A stretch of 60,753 nt of DNA, from the NCBI GenBank assembly GCA_903881505.1, contig CAIRTM010000028.1, positions 1 to 60,753 of the forward strand. The letters run 5' to 3'. The notes below the pieces were generated by a model. That model saw nothing but the letters and a program-made list of their open reading frames with translations, was not told the origin of the DNA and searched no databases. Shown piece after piece: positions 8,956-17,926 of the stretch. The stretch is from an uncultured delta proteobacterium (GTDB lineage: Bacteria; Desulfobacterota; WTBG01; CAIYCZ01; CAIRTM01). How positions within the stretch are numbered: the first letter of the stretch is position 1; each line of letters begins with the position of its first letter. A program made the translations under genes and the position numbers.

Positions 8956-8984
8956 AGGATAAAAAAGCCGCTGACGGATGTCAA
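8956..8984 (-). promoter_or_regulatory. Promoter of the biotin operon
   Basis: On the minus strand TTGACA (8984-8979), 17-base spacer, TATCCT (8961-8956). The bioF ATG begins at 8949, so transcription should start at or one base from the ATG. I did not see a clear BirA operator (TTGTAAACC-type) here. Confidence 0.6.
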
Positions 8985-9048
8985 CAGGCAAAAGGCAATC
9001 TCATCGTCGAACGCCCTGACGGGGCTCAAATGGCCGGCGGCGCCGTGC

Positions 9049-10989
9049 TCAGTTCGCCTCGGAGGGGCGCTCGTGCAGGCCCTGGCCCTGCAGGTCCGCA
9101 ATCACCTCGAAGCAGCTGCGGGCATATGCGGCGACGTCCGCCTGCAGGCAGTCTATGTCGATCAGCTTTATGCGCTCCCGATAGGCTTTCAGCTTTTCAA
9201 GCAGCGCCATAAGCGCGCCGGGCTCATGCCGGGTGAGGCCGGCAAAGCTGAGCGCAAGGTGTCCGCGATGCTCCGCGAGGTAGGTCTCGATTTTTTTGCG
9301 GGCTGCGGCAATGCTCAGGCTGTCGAATGCGCCCAGCAGGTCAACCACAAGCGTGTGTCCATCAAAGGGCTGCGGCCTCGAAACAATGCTGAACGCGCCC
9401 TCAGCGCTTCCGGCTTTGCGGAGTTCAGCGCGGTATTCCGTGCGCAGCAGTTTCGGCTGCGCATAGCCCAGGTGATCAAGCTTGAATTGCTGCACGGCCG
9501 CGCTTATCGGCACTATTGCGGCCAGCAGCGCGTTTTTGACTCCGCCTGTTCCGGCAAGGCTCCGTATGCGCTGCTGTAAATCGCTGAGCCACGCCGAGAC
9601 TTCAGGGCTTGGGGCCGTCCGAATCGCGGTCGGGAACAGGGGCAGCGCCATAACGCATTCGCGGCGGTACTGAGCGGCCCGAATGCGCAGCAGTTCATCG
9701 GGGGAGTCCTTGTATCGCAGGTAGCCGTTGAGCTGGCGCTCGACATAGCGCAGCACCGATGGCCCCAGGCGGCGGTATTCTTGATCATATACATCCAGAA
9801 TGAGCTTTTCCATGACGGGCTTGCTGATATTCGGATGTTTAAATGTGAGATGGAAACCGTCCCATTCCCGATAGGGCACATCAAGCAGGCGGCCTTTTGC
9901 CTGCAGCCTTTCAAAAAAAGGCGTGCTGCAGGCCGGGGTCATGATCAGAAACTGGCTCAGGCTCGGCTTGAGTGAAACGAAGTATTCAAAATCCTCCCGG
10001 ATCATGTCTTCGGTGTGAAAGTCATGCCCGAGAATGAGCGAGCACAGCGTGTTGATGCCGCGCTCGTGCAGGCTGTCGATAATTTTTTTTACATCAAGCC
10101 CCTTGAGCTTGCTGTAGTCGGCCTGCCGGGATTCAACACCGATCCAGACCGCTTCAACGCCCATGCGCACCAAGTCATCAGGGTCCCACATGGAAATGGC
10201 GCGCGCGCTGGCAAAACAGGAAATTTTAATCGGGTCCCGTGTGTCCTGCAGGACGCAGTCCAGATATTCCCGGGCGCGCTTCTTCTGTATGAGAAAATCT
10301 TCTTCAATAATTCCGATCGGCAGCCGGGTATCTCCCAGCATGCTGTGCACCCGTCGAATTTCGGCGTGCAAATCACGGCCGGTTTTCAAAAGCGGAATGT
10401 GGCGCTGCTTGTGAAAGTGCGAAGTCGCACAGAACTCGCATCCGTGCGGACAGCCCAGACCTGCCATGACCACGGCGCCCTTCATGGCCGGAATGCCCGC
10501 GATCTTGCCGAAGGTGGGATACACGACATGGCGCAGTTCGCCGTCGGACGGCTCGCCCAAAAGCCGTCGGAAAAAGGCAACGCCCTCCTCGCGGCAGATA
10601 TGGTCGCCATAGGGCTCGCATTCCGGCAGCATGGTGCCGTAACCGCCCAGCACGATTTTGCTGGCGGGCAGGATCTCCCTGACCGCGCGTGACATGGCGC
10701 GCATTTTTTCAAAGGTGGCGATGACAAAATTGATGCCCACGTAGTCATAGCCTTTTTTGAGTTCGCGCCGAAACTGGCGCATAGTCGGGTACTGCAGCAC
10801 GGTTACCGGGGCCTGCAGGTTTTCGGCGATGTATTCAAGCCCGTAGGAGATATATTTAACCCGCGGGCTGAAAATGCCCTGGGCGCGGGTTACCTGCGCG
10901 TGAAACAACTCGGTCTGGATATGTTCGGTGCAGTCGTCCGTGTTAACGCCGAACGGGCCGCATACGGTTGTGAGAAGAATTTTTTTCAT
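9049..10989 (-). CDS. B12-binding/radical SAM protein with STAS-like C-terminal domain
   Basis: 646 aa from ATG 10989 (MKKILLTTVCGPFG); the frame extends upstream to 11106 but without family character. Residues 1-150 look like a cobalamin-binding Rossmann domain (VGINFVIATFEKM, KIVLGGYGTMLPE). The radical SAM core follows with GLGCPHGCEFCATSHFHK, a CxxxCxxC cluster site, then IEEDFLIQKKRA and IGVESRQADY. The last ~100 aa (HTLVVDLLGAFDSLSIAAARKKI to ARSCFEVIADL) have the strand-helix pattern of a STAS/anti-anti-sigma domain, unusual for this class. No modified substrate can be named. It lies 99 bases upstream of bioF on the same strand, but bioF has its own promoter. Confidence 0.75.
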   Translation of the reverse strand: MKKILLTTVCGPFGVNTDDCTEHIQTELFHAQVTRAQGIFSPRVKYISYGLEYIAENLQAPVTVLQYPTMRQFRRELKKGYDYVGINFVIATFEKMRAMSRAVREILPASKIVLGGYGTMLPECEPYGDHICREEGVAFFRRLLGEPSDGELRHVVYPTFGKIAGIPAMKGAVVMAGLGCPHGCEFCATSHFHKQRHIPLLKTGRDLHAEIRRVHSMLGDTRLPIGIIEEDFLIQKKRAREYLDCVLQDTRDPIKISCFASARAISMWDPDDLVRMGVEAVWIGVESRQADYSKLKGLDVKKIIDSLHERGINTLCSLILGHDFHTEDMIREDFEYFVSLKPSLSQFLIMTPACSTPFFERLQAKGRLLDVPYREWDGFHLTFKHPNISKPVMEKLILDVYDQEYRRLGPSVLRYVERQLNGYLRYKDSPDELLRIRAAQYRRECVMALPLFPTAIRTAPSPEVSAWLSDLQQRIRSLAGTGGVKNALLAAIVPISAAVQQFKLDHLGYAQPKLLRTEYRAELRKAGSAEGAFSIVSRPQPFDGHTLVVDLLGAFDSLSIAAARKKIETYLAEHRGHLALSFAGLTRHEPGALMALLEKLKAYRERIKLIDIDCLQADVAAYARSCFEVIADLQGQGLHERPSEAN

Positions 10990-11184
10990 GTGAACCTGTT
11001 TTCGTGGTGGATCCCGTGGGCTTAACAGCAGCTCGTGTGCCAAAGGGTGGCGGGCGTTTGCGCACTGATTGCCGTGGTGGTGTATAAAAACCCCTGGACG
11101 AGACATGCAGCCTGGGGCTTCTAAACTAAGATCATTGCTGGATCGGCAGTGAAGGCGTCTGCGCGCCTGCTTATAATGGTAGTA

Positions 11185-11213
11185 TATATACAGGAGAGCG
11201 CAGCCTGTGTCAA
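11185..11213 (-). promoter_or_regulatory. Sigma70-type promoter for the radical SAM/STAS gene
   Basis: Minus strand TTGACA (11213-11208), 17-base spacer, TATATA (11190-11185). The next start codon downstream on this strand is 10989, giving a leader of about 190 bases. The leader has only weak hairpins; I see no known riboswitch in it. Confidence 0.6.
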
Positions 11214-11232
11214 GGCCCGCTCCCGTCGCCGT

Positions 11233-11712
11233 TTACAGCAGCGGCTTGATGCCGAGCTCTTTCAGGGCCGCCTTTAATCCGGTCACCTGCTGAAGCGTGC
11301 TGCCGGATTTTGCCTGCACGATTTCGGCGATCCGGTCAAGGCCGGGCACATGGAAGGCCGACACGCGCGACTGACGGCTTCACAGACACACGGCGCCCTG
11401 CGGGCCTGCGACGCACAGCGCGAGGGGCTCCTGCTCGATCAGCACCGCCCGTGCGTCGGCATACGGAATGCTGAGCGCGGGTTTGCCCGCGATCAACAGG
11501 CTGATCGCACGCTCACCGGCGGTAACTTCGGCATGCAGCGCTTTTCTGAGATTGCCGAACTTGATGATGAAAAACGGCAGTGCGTAGAGACAGAGAACGA
11601 TACAATCGATAATATAGAAAATCCGCGCGCCGCCGTGGTGGTGGGACAGGGTAATGATGCCGTTGGCGCCCATGACCAGCAAAAACAGGGTGAGCGCCAT
11701 GAGGTAATACAT
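11233..11712 (-). pseudogene. Small membrane protein (PH-like) broken by an in-frame TGA
   Basis: The frame from ATG 11712 encodes two membrane spans (LMALTLFLLVMGANGII; IIDCIVLCLYALPFFII) and a beta-rich tail, then meets TGA at 11382-11380. The same frame continues after the stop with clearly protein-like sequence, SAFHVPGLDRIAEIVQAKSG and LKAALKELGIKPLL, and ends at TAA 11235-11233. The simplest reading is a CGA (Arg) to TGA mutation in a gene of about 160 codons resembling two-span bacterial PH-domain proteins. The 5' end is also doubtful: no ribosome site precedes 11712, coding character extends upstream (FALRNPAL), and another in-frame stop (TAG) lies at 11788-11790. A selenocysteine codon is a remote alternative. 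Confidence 0.55.
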
Positions 11713-11956
11713 GAGCGCCGGGTTGCGCAGGGCGAACGTGCAGGTAACGCCGCCCCGGGCGTGCGGAGGAATGCCGGCGGAGCCCGACTAGAGCAGACCG
11801 GGGCCGCAAACCGTCAGCACAGGACCGCGAGCGGGCGCAGCCTTGATGTTTTGACGCTTTTAGGCTATGACAGTGCTGCGGGGTTTCTCGGCACCTTGCG
11901 CCGGGAGGCCTGCGGGCTCATTGCCGCACGCACACAACGAACATTCCGGGGCTGCA

Positions 11957-14884
11957 ATGAAAACACTGCGTATTTCCGGTCAATGGAGTTCATTCCTGCT
12001 GCGCATCGTGCTGCCCACGATCCTGACGATCGTGCTGTACGTGGTGGCCCTTTTTACCATCATCATCCCGGCCATCGAGCATAACAGCCTTGAGCGCAAG
12101 CGCGAAATGATCCGCGAGCTCACCAATGCGGCCTGGAACGTGCTGGCGAAATTCGAGCACGATGAGCTCACAGGAGTGCTGACCCGGGAACAGGCCCAGG
12201 CCCAGGCGATCGAACAGGTCCGCAACCTGCACTACGGCGCCCGGATGAAAGACTATTTCTGGATCAACGACATGCACCCCCGCATGGTCATCCATCCCTA
12301 CCGCAGCGACCTGAACGGCAGCGACCTGACAGGCTACAGCGACCCGGCCGGCAAAAAACTGTTCGTCGAGATGGTGGATGTGGTGCGGCAATACGGTTCA
12401 GGGTATGTAGAATACCTGTGGCAGTGGCAGGACGACGCGACCCGGATCGTGCCCAAGATATCCTACGTCAAGGGATTCGCCCCGTGGGGCTGGATCATCG
12501 GCACCGGCATTTACATCGAGGACGTCCGCCTCGAGATTGAGCGGATCACCAACAACATCATCCAGATCTCGCTCGTAATCCTCGGGATCGTCTCCGTGCT
12601 TCTGACGACCATTATTTTCAACACCCTGCATACCGAGCGCCGGCGCAGCCTTGCCGAACAGGCCCTGCGCGAAAGTGAGGAAAAATACCGCACCCTGGTG
12701 GAGTCGTCCTCCGAGGGCATGCTCATGGCCCTGGACGGGAAGTACATGTACGCCAACCAGATGATTTCAAACCTGCTGGGATATACGCAGGCCGAGTTTG
12801 CGGGCATGCAGCTCCATGAAGTGTTCAGCGACAATCCGCAGCATCCCGGCACCGCCTACACCCGCGACCTGTTTGCAGGCCGGCAGGTGGGCGAACAGTC
12901 TGAAGCCCAGATGGTTACCCGCGGCGGCGAGATCAAGGATGTTATCCTGTCCACCTCGCAGATTGAGATCGGGCCGCGCCGCGGCTTTATCATGGTTGTG
13001 ACCGATATCACCAAGCGCAAGCAGGCCGAAGACGCGCTCGAGGCCAGCGAGGCAAAGTTCCGCACCCTGGCCAACAACCTCAATGTCGGCCTGTACCGGC
13101 GCACCGCCGGCACCCGCCCGGTGTTTATTGAGGTCAACCCGGCCATGGTCAAGCTGTTCGGCTATGAATCTCGAGAAGAACTGCTCGCCTGCCCGGTGCA
13201 GAATCTCTATCAAAACCCGGAGGAGATGCGAAGACTCGGCCCGATCGCCGAAAGCGGCGCGCTTGAGCGCGAAATCGTGCGCCTGCGGCGCAAGGACGGC
13301 ACAGCGTTCAGCGGCTCCATCTGGGCCGTGGCCGTGCGCGACGAGCAGGGGGACGTGCAGTATTTCGACGGTATCGTCGAAGACGTGACCAGCCTGGTTG
13401 CGCGGGATGAGGAGCGCGAGAAATTGCTCTCAGAGATGCAGTCGGCCCTGTTCTTTTTCGGCCAGGGCCTTGACACGCTGCCGCAAAGCGATGCGGCCGT
13501 CTGCGCTCCGGGCATGAGCGTGCGGGGGGTTTCGCGGCTTTTAACCGATCACGGCAGCGACTGCGCGGTAGTGCTGCGGGATAATCTGCCCGCGGGTATA
13601 ATCACCAATCGCGACCTGTGCAGGCTGCTGGCCGATCCCGGCTGCGACCTTGAACAGCCCGTGGCACAGGTGATGTCTTCGCCGGTCATTACCGCCGGGA
13701 GAACGGCACACGTGTTTGAGGTGGCACTGCTGATGGAACAGCACGCAATTTCGCATATACCCGTGGTTGACGCTCTCGGTTGCGTCACCGGCATGGTGAC
13801 GCATGCCATGATAACCCCGCTGCAGAAATACTCCCCCGCTGTGCTGCTGCGCCGGATACAGCAGGCCGCAGACCCTGAAACTATTATCGCGCAGCGCGCA
13901 ACCCTGTCGCACATGATCACCAGCCTGATCCAGAGCGGGGCACGGCCCGACTATATCAACAACTTAAGCGCTGTGGTCGCCGACACCCTGCTCAAAAGGC
14001 TTATAGAGCTTGGCGTGCAGAAGCACGGCGGGCCCCCGGTGCGCTTCTGTTTTCTGGTATTCGGCAGCGAGGGCCGGCGCGAGCAGACCCTGCAGACCGA
14101 TCAGGACAACGCGATTGTGTTCGAAGATGTTGAGCGTGAACGTCTTGAGGGTGTGCAGCGCTATTTCCTGGACCTGGCCGAAACGGTCTGCGGCTGGCTC
14201 AACGATGCGGGCTACCGTTTCTGCGACGGCGGCAACATGGCAAAGAACCCCGAGTGGTGCCAGCCGCTCTCCGAGTGGCAGCGCTATTTTACGCGCTGGA
14301 TTTCGCAGGGCAGCGCCGAGGACCTGCTGCGCACAAAAATTTTCTTCGACTTCCGCTGCGCCTGGGGCGAGGACGAGTTCACCGCCGGACTGCACGCCCA
14401 CCTGCACGCGGTCATCGCCCAGCATCCGCGTTTTTTTCAGCTGCTGGCGCGCAATGTTCTGCAGATCAATCCGCCTATCGGCGTGTTCGGCACATTCGTT
14501 GTCGAGTCGAAGGGCCGCCACGGCAAGGCCTTCGACATCAAGGCTGCCATGCTGCCCATGGTGGATTTTGCGCGCATCTACGCACTGCAGCAGAATATCG
14601 AGACGGTCAACACGCTCGAGCGGCTCAAACAGCTGCACGAAAAAAATATCCTTTCGCTTCAAAACTACAATGAAATGACGCAGGCCTATACCTATCTGAT
14701 GCAGATACGGCTGCGGGCGCAGGCGGCAGCCGCAAGCCGGGGCCTGCCGCCGGACAACTACATCAACCCGCGCTCGCTGTCTATTATTGAACAGCGGCTC
14801 CTCAAGGAAATTTTTTCACAGATAAAAAATTTCCAGACGCGGCTCAGCTATGACTTCACCGGCCAGCGCGAAGGCCTCTCATGA
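11957..14884 (+). CDS. Membrane sensor: Cache-PAS-PAS-CBS pair-DUF294 nucleotidyltransferase
   Basis: 975 aa from ATG 11957 (MKTLRISGQWSSF); the 30 codons before it in the longest frame lack character. Order: membrane span (about 12-40), extracytoplasmic single Cache (MKDYFWINDMHPRMVIHP; FAPWGWIIGTGIYIEDV), second span (about 203-225), PAS 1 (EEKYRTLVESSSEGML), PAS 2 (EAKFRTLANNLNVGLY), two CBS motifs (about 510-640), then a GlnD/DUF294-type nucleotidyltransferase with VFGSEGRREQTLQTDQDN, which keeps the GS and DxD active-site pattern, and a DUF294 C-terminal helical domain. It probably couples an outside ligand and nucleotide binding at CBS to a nucleotidyl-transfer output; substrate unknown. 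Its stop overlaps the ATG of the phosphoesterase gene. Confidence 0.85.
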   Translation: MKTLRISGQWSSFLLRIVLPTILTIVLYVVALFTIIIPAIEHNSLERKREMIRELTNAAWNVLAKFEHDELTGVLTREQAQAQAIEQVRNLHYGARMKDYFWINDMHPRMVIHPYRSDLNGSDLTGYSDPAGKKLFVEMVDVVRQYGSGYVEYLWQWQDDATRIVPKISYVKGFAPWGWIIGTGIYIEDVRLEIERITNNIIQISLVILGIVSVLLTTIIFNTLHTERRRSLAEQALRESEEKYRTLVESSSEGMLMALDGKYMYANQMISNLLGYTQAEFAGMQLHEVFSDNPQHPGTAYTRDLFAGRQVGEQSEAQMVTRGGEIKDVILSTSQIEIGPRRGFIMVVTDITKRKQAEDALEASEAKFRTLANNLNVGLYRRTAGTRPVFIEVNPAMVKLFGYESREELLACPVQNLYQNPEEMRRLGPIAESGALEREIVRLRRKDGTAFSGSIWAVAVRDEQGDVQYFDGIVEDVTSLVARDEEREKLLSEMQSALFFFGQGLDTLPQSDAAVCAPGMSVRGVSRLLTDHGSDCAVVLRDNLPAGIITNRDLCRLLADPGCDLEQPVAQVMSSPVITAGRTAHVFEVALLMEQHAISHIPVVDALGCVTGMVTHAMITPLQKYSPAVLLRRIQQAADPETIIAQRATLSHMITSLIQSGARPDYINNLSAVVADTLLKRLIELGVQKHGGPPVRFCFLVFGSEGRREQTLQTDQDNAIVFEDVERERLEGVQRYFLDLAETVCGWLNDAGYRFCDGGNMAKNPEWCQPLSEWQRYFTRWISQGSAEDLLRTKIFFDFRCAWGEDEFTAGLHAHLHAVIAQHPRFFQLLARNVLQINPPIGVFGTFVVESKGRHGKAFDIKAAMLPMVDFARIYALQQNIETVNTLERLKQLHEKNILSLQNYNEMTQAYTYLMQIRLRAQAAAASRGLPPDNYINPRSLSIIEQRLLKEIFSQIKNFQTRLSYDFTGQREGLS

Positions 14885-15630
14885 TTCTTGTCATCGCCGA
14901 TACGCACTGCTACTACGGCATTGTCAACCGCCAGATCGAACATGCCGAAAAAACGCTCGGCATTCCGGTCGATTGCGTGCTGCACCTGGGCGACTTCGGC
15001 CTGTACCGCGAGCATCTGCACAATTTCTTCGTCAGGCAGGGTGGCAGGTTTTTACGGCCCCTTTATTTTATCGAGGGCAATCACGAGGATTTCAACGAAT
15101 TCAGTGCGCTGCTTGCGCGCTACAACAGTACCTTTTTTACACACCTGCCGCGCGCGACCGTGCAGACAGTGGGGCCGTACCGCATGCTGTGCATGGGCGG
15201 TGCGGCCTACATGGACGCGCTCAACACGCAGCCCGGCGCAGTCATCAAGGACCATCACATCGATGCCTGCCTTGCCCTGCCCCAGGATGCCGATATCATC
15301 ATCTCTCACGACTGCCCCGTTGGCATCGGCGTGCCCAACACGCCCGGCCTTGAGTACTTCGGCGCGCCGGGATTTCCACGCAGCCGAGAGCTGCTCGAGC
15401 ATTTCAAACCGCGGCTGTGGCTGTTCGGCCATCATCACAAATGGTTCAGCACCGAGGACGGCGGTACGGTCTTTCACGGCCTGCCCGGCAGCTGGAAGGG
15501 TTACTGCCTGCTGGACGATAATTACAAGGTTATCACGGTCGAGAACAGCGTGCCGTGGCAGCGCACCCGCTTTGTCGACCGGCTGCTGCACAAGCTGCGC
15601 ATCGTCCGCTCACAGGGCCCCTCCTCCTGA
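14881..15630 (+). CDS. Calcineurin-like metallophosphoesterase
   Basis: 249 aa. All metal-binding motifs are present: ADTH near the start, HLGDFG, GNHEDF, SHDCP and GHHHKW. Such enzymes hydrolyse phosphomono- or diesters with two metal ions. The start codon overlaps the stop of the sensor/nucleotidyltransferase gene (ATGA), so the two are made together. An attractive inference is that it reverses or completes the reaction of the nucleotidyltransferase, but the substrate of neither is known. No signal peptide, so it acts in the cytoplasm. Confidence 0.85.
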   Translation: MILVIADTHCYYGIVNRQIEHAEKTLGIPVDCVLHLGDFGLYREHLHNFFVRQGGRFLRPLYFIEGNHEDFNEFSALLARYNSTFFTHLPRATVQTVGPYRMLCMGGAAYMDALNTQPGAVIKDHHIDACLALPQDADIIISHDCPVGIGVPNTPGLEYFGAPGFPRSRELLEHFKPRLWLFGHHHKWFSTEDGGTVFHGLPGSWKGYCLLDDNYKVITVENSVPWQRTRFVDRLLHKLRIVRSQGPSS

Positions 15631-15750
15631 ACCGCGGTGAGTCTGAAACCCTGCCGCGCTCTCTGTTCATGCTGTTTCTTATTGCCAGACTGGACGGTAC
15701 AGGTGGTTTTTGGTAACGCGAGAGCATTTCCCCAGATATCGTAGACTGGC

Positions 15751-15780
15751 GTCATTTCAAGGAAGCGGCTGGGAAATCTT
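15751..15780. repeat. Dispersed repeat, GTCATTTC..GAAATCTT type
   Basis: GTCATTTCAAGGAAGCG followed by GGGAAATCTT; a related copy lies at 54430-54464. The surrounding 15631-15857 gap holds nothing else I can name. Confidence 0.5.
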
Positions 15781-15857
15781 AACAGCACGATGTCCCGCTT
15801 CGGTTCCGGGAAAGCCGCACATGATTTCATACAAGGCAGGGGGGGGCGCTTGAACCA

Positions 15858-16829
15858 TCAGGCGGCTTTTTTATTAAAAACAACCCCCAGTATTTTTTTC
15901 CTGTCGAGATGGTTGAGAGCATCAGCAAATTTCTGCTGTTTCACTCTGCCGTGCTCGACCACAAACAGGGTGCGGTCGACAAATTCGGAAAAAATGATTG
16001 GGTCGGCTCCGTCAGTGAGCGCGGGTCCGTCAATAATGATAAAGAGGTCTCTATGCCGGCGCTTCATGTCCTGCAGGAGCAGGCCGGCCGTGCGCGAACG
16101 CAGCAGTTCAGCGGACTTCAGCCGTACCCCGCCCAGCGGCAGCAGACGCAGCCGTTCTATGCCGGGGCATATCACCATGTCTGAGAGCGGAACAGTATCG
16201 TGCAGGCAGTCTAATATACCGGGCTGCGCATCGATTCCCAGATACCTGAGTACCGATGGGTTTTTAACATTCATATCAATGAGCAGCACCTCATGGTCTA
16301 CCTCACGGGCGAAAGTGATTGCCAGATTGATTGCGCAAAAAGACTTGCCCTCCATATTCCGGGTGCTGGTTATGAGAAAGGTGCGATGGTCGCTTCCCAG
16401 GGTTTCGTTAATAATTTTGGTTCGCAGCAGCTTGAATCGTTCGCACACGTCATAATCCGCAAACGGCGGTGCGAGAATTTTATGCTTAACCACGGCAGAT
16501 TCAGAATAGGGCAGTATGCGCGCGGCCGGCAACCCGGAACCTAAAACGATATCAGAAGCGCCGTCAGATCCGGTTACCGCATCCGTGCGTTCCTGCCGGG
16601 CTTTATGGAACGCATCGTGTATTCGTTTTGCATGGTAATATCCAGCGCTTTTTTCAAAAAAAGAAATCGTTTCATAGGCTTTATTTATCTCTATGAATTT
16701 TTCTACCGACCTTTTGTTCCCGGGATTTCTATCAGGGTGAAACTGAAGGGCCAGTTTTCTGTATGCCTTTTTAATCTCCTCATGATCGGCGGATTTACAC
16801 ACGCCCAATGTTTCATAAAAATCTGCCAT
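15858..16829 (-). CDS. J-domain fused to a BY-kinase-like (CpsD/CapB) ATPase domain
   Basis: 323 aa from ATG 16829 ([18 protein letters not shown]). Residues 3-62 are a J-domain with its HPD motif ([10 protein letters not shown]), the part of DnaJ that stimulates Hsp70 ATPase. After a linker, residues about 125-320 match bacterial tyrosine kinase/ParA-like ATPases: Walker [11 protein letters not shown], Walker A' [11 protein letters not shown] and Walker [15 protein letters not shown], then [14 protein letters not shown]. The A' motif is altered (the second Asp is Asn, and Arg is Lys), and there is no tyrosine-rich C-terminal tail, so kinase activity is doubtful. No polysaccharide export genes are adjacent. 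The solute-binding and PilZ genes lie upstream on the same strand. The fusion is rare in my experience. Confidence 0.82.
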   Translation of the reverse strand: MADFYETLGVCKSADHEEIKKAYRKLALQFHPDRNPGNKRSVEKFIEINKAYETISFFEKSAGYYHAKRIHDAFHKARQERTDAVTGSDGASDIVLGSGLPAARILPYSESAVVKHKILAPPFADYDVCERFKLLRTKIINETLGSDHRTFLITSTRNMEGKSFCAINLAITFAREVDHEVLLIDMNVKNPSVLRYLGIDAQPGILDCLHDTVPLSDMVICPGIERLRLLPLGGVRLKSAELLRSRTAGLLLQDMKRRHRDLFIIIDGPALTDGADPIIFSEFVDRTLFVVEHGRVKQQKFADALNHLDRKKILGVVFNKKAA

Positions 16830-16919
16830 TGTATGCCTCAAGCACAAAAGACTCGAAGGGGAAATGTTTGAACATCCCCCAAGAACAGAACTGGCAACAG
16901 CCACCGGTGAGCTTTCAGC

Positions 16920-17003
16920 CCCCGCCGAATGTTCCGCTCGATAAGCCCGGCGGACTTGTTGCGATGCCTGCCCAGAATATGGGCCCTGATACCCATGCCC
17001 GCG
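16920..17003 (-). pseudogene. Relic of a PilZ-domain gene 3' end
   Basis: Read on the minus strand this stretch gives [22 protein letters not shown], which aligns with GMGIEFTDILDRHHNKLAEFIEQ at the end of the intact PilZ gene (17927-18289) with one codon missing. The DNA is also clearly similar over about 80 bases. It has no start, and it lies between the solute-binding protein and the J-domain gene. The solute-binding gene is thus flanked by two imperfect direct copies of the PilZ 3' end. Confidence 0.6.
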
Positions 17004-17006
17004 GGC

Positions 17007-17858
17007 TTATTTCTCCGCCCAGTCCTTAAGCTTATATTTTACAAGGATTTTTGCGAGCTCGCCCGAAGACCGCAACTCTGCAACTCCCCGTTCAAAGATA
17101 TCCGCTTCGGTTTTACAGCCGGCGCAAAATGCCAGGTTCAGATCTGTCTGCTCTTCGGCAAGGCCGGCCTCCCGCAGCAGCATGGCCCAGCCCAGGCGGC
17201 CGGCGGTATAGAGAATGACGCTGCGATCATCGATAATCGCCTTGATCTCCCCCGTGCGGAGCTTGACCAGCAAATCGCGCAGCGGCTCTTTTCCGCCGGC
17301 CTCGACAAGCATGTTCGCGGCCGACAGCTTCTCGCGCAGTTCGCAGGCGTAGCCCTTGACGATGCCCACCCTGCCGCCAAGCTCTGCCAGCGACGCGTCG
17401 GCATTCCCGGGATTGAAACGCCAGGGGCTTTCCTTTAAGACGAACAGGTAGCTCGCGCTGCGGCCGATGATGCTGGCGGGGTACTGAAAGTTCAACCCCC
17501 CGGAAGGATCCTCCTGCTGTTCAACTTCCTCGCCTTCGCGGCGGTCAAGACCGATAACAGCGCTGATGCGGCCGTGCAGGGCATCTGCCATGGCCTGCTC
17601 GTATTCCATGATTCTATACTCGACTTCATAGCCGCTTTTCTCAAATATGGCCCGGGCCATTTCAACCACATACCCCGGCAGTGAGGCACCCGGTTCACAG
17701 TTGTAGGGGCACCATGCATCCGCACCCAGAACGATTTTCTTTTTCATCTGCTGCGCCCCGCTGCCGTCTTCGGCGCCGGCCGTCGCAGGCACCGGGGCGA
17801 TACCCGCCAGAAGAATGAGCGCAACTGCCGCCCTGAGACCGGTCATCATATTCATCAT
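17007..17858 (-). CDS. Periplasmic solute-binding protein, family 3 type
   Basis: 283 aa with a signal peptide (LRAAVALILLAGIAPVPATAGA). The mature part opens KKIVLGADAWCPYNCEPGASLPGYVVEMARAIFEKSGYEVEY, the usual start of amino-acid-type ABC binding proteins, followed by GRISAVIGLDRREGEE, VGIVKGYACELREKL and RTGEIKAIIDDRSVIL, which fit the two-lobe fold. No permease or ATPase lies beside it, so it may act as a sensor input or a stand-alone scavenging protein. GGAGG lies ten bases before the ATG. Two cysteines in WCPYNC may form a disulfide. Confidence 0.8.
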   Translation of the reverse strand: MMNMMTGLRAAVALILLAGIAPVPATAGAEDGSGAQQMKKKIVLGADAWCPYNCEPGASLPGYVVEMARAIFEKSGYEVEYRIMEYEQAMADALHGRISAVIGLDRREGEEVEQQEDPSGGLNFQYPASIIGRSASYLFVLKESPWRFNPGNADASLAELGGRVGIVKGYACELREKLSAANMLVEAGGKEPLRDLLVKLRTGEIKAIIDDRSVILYTAGRLGWAMLLREAGLAEEQTDLNLAFCAGCKTEADIFERGVAELRSSGELAKILVKYKLKDWAEK

Positions 17859-17926
17859 GGCTGCATAGCCTCCAACGAAAGAAAAATCAGGCCCTCAATA
17901 ACAAGGGGCCGTATTTAATAGTGTCC

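Noticed and set aside
11380-11382. TGA as a selenocysteine codon
   Set aside because: No clear SECIS hairpin directly downstream and the position fits an Arg codon (CGA to TGA) in a PH-like protein.
11513-11809. 98-codon minus-strand frame
   Set aside because: Arg/His-rich alternative frame of the broken membrane protein gene; low complexity without hydrophobic segments.
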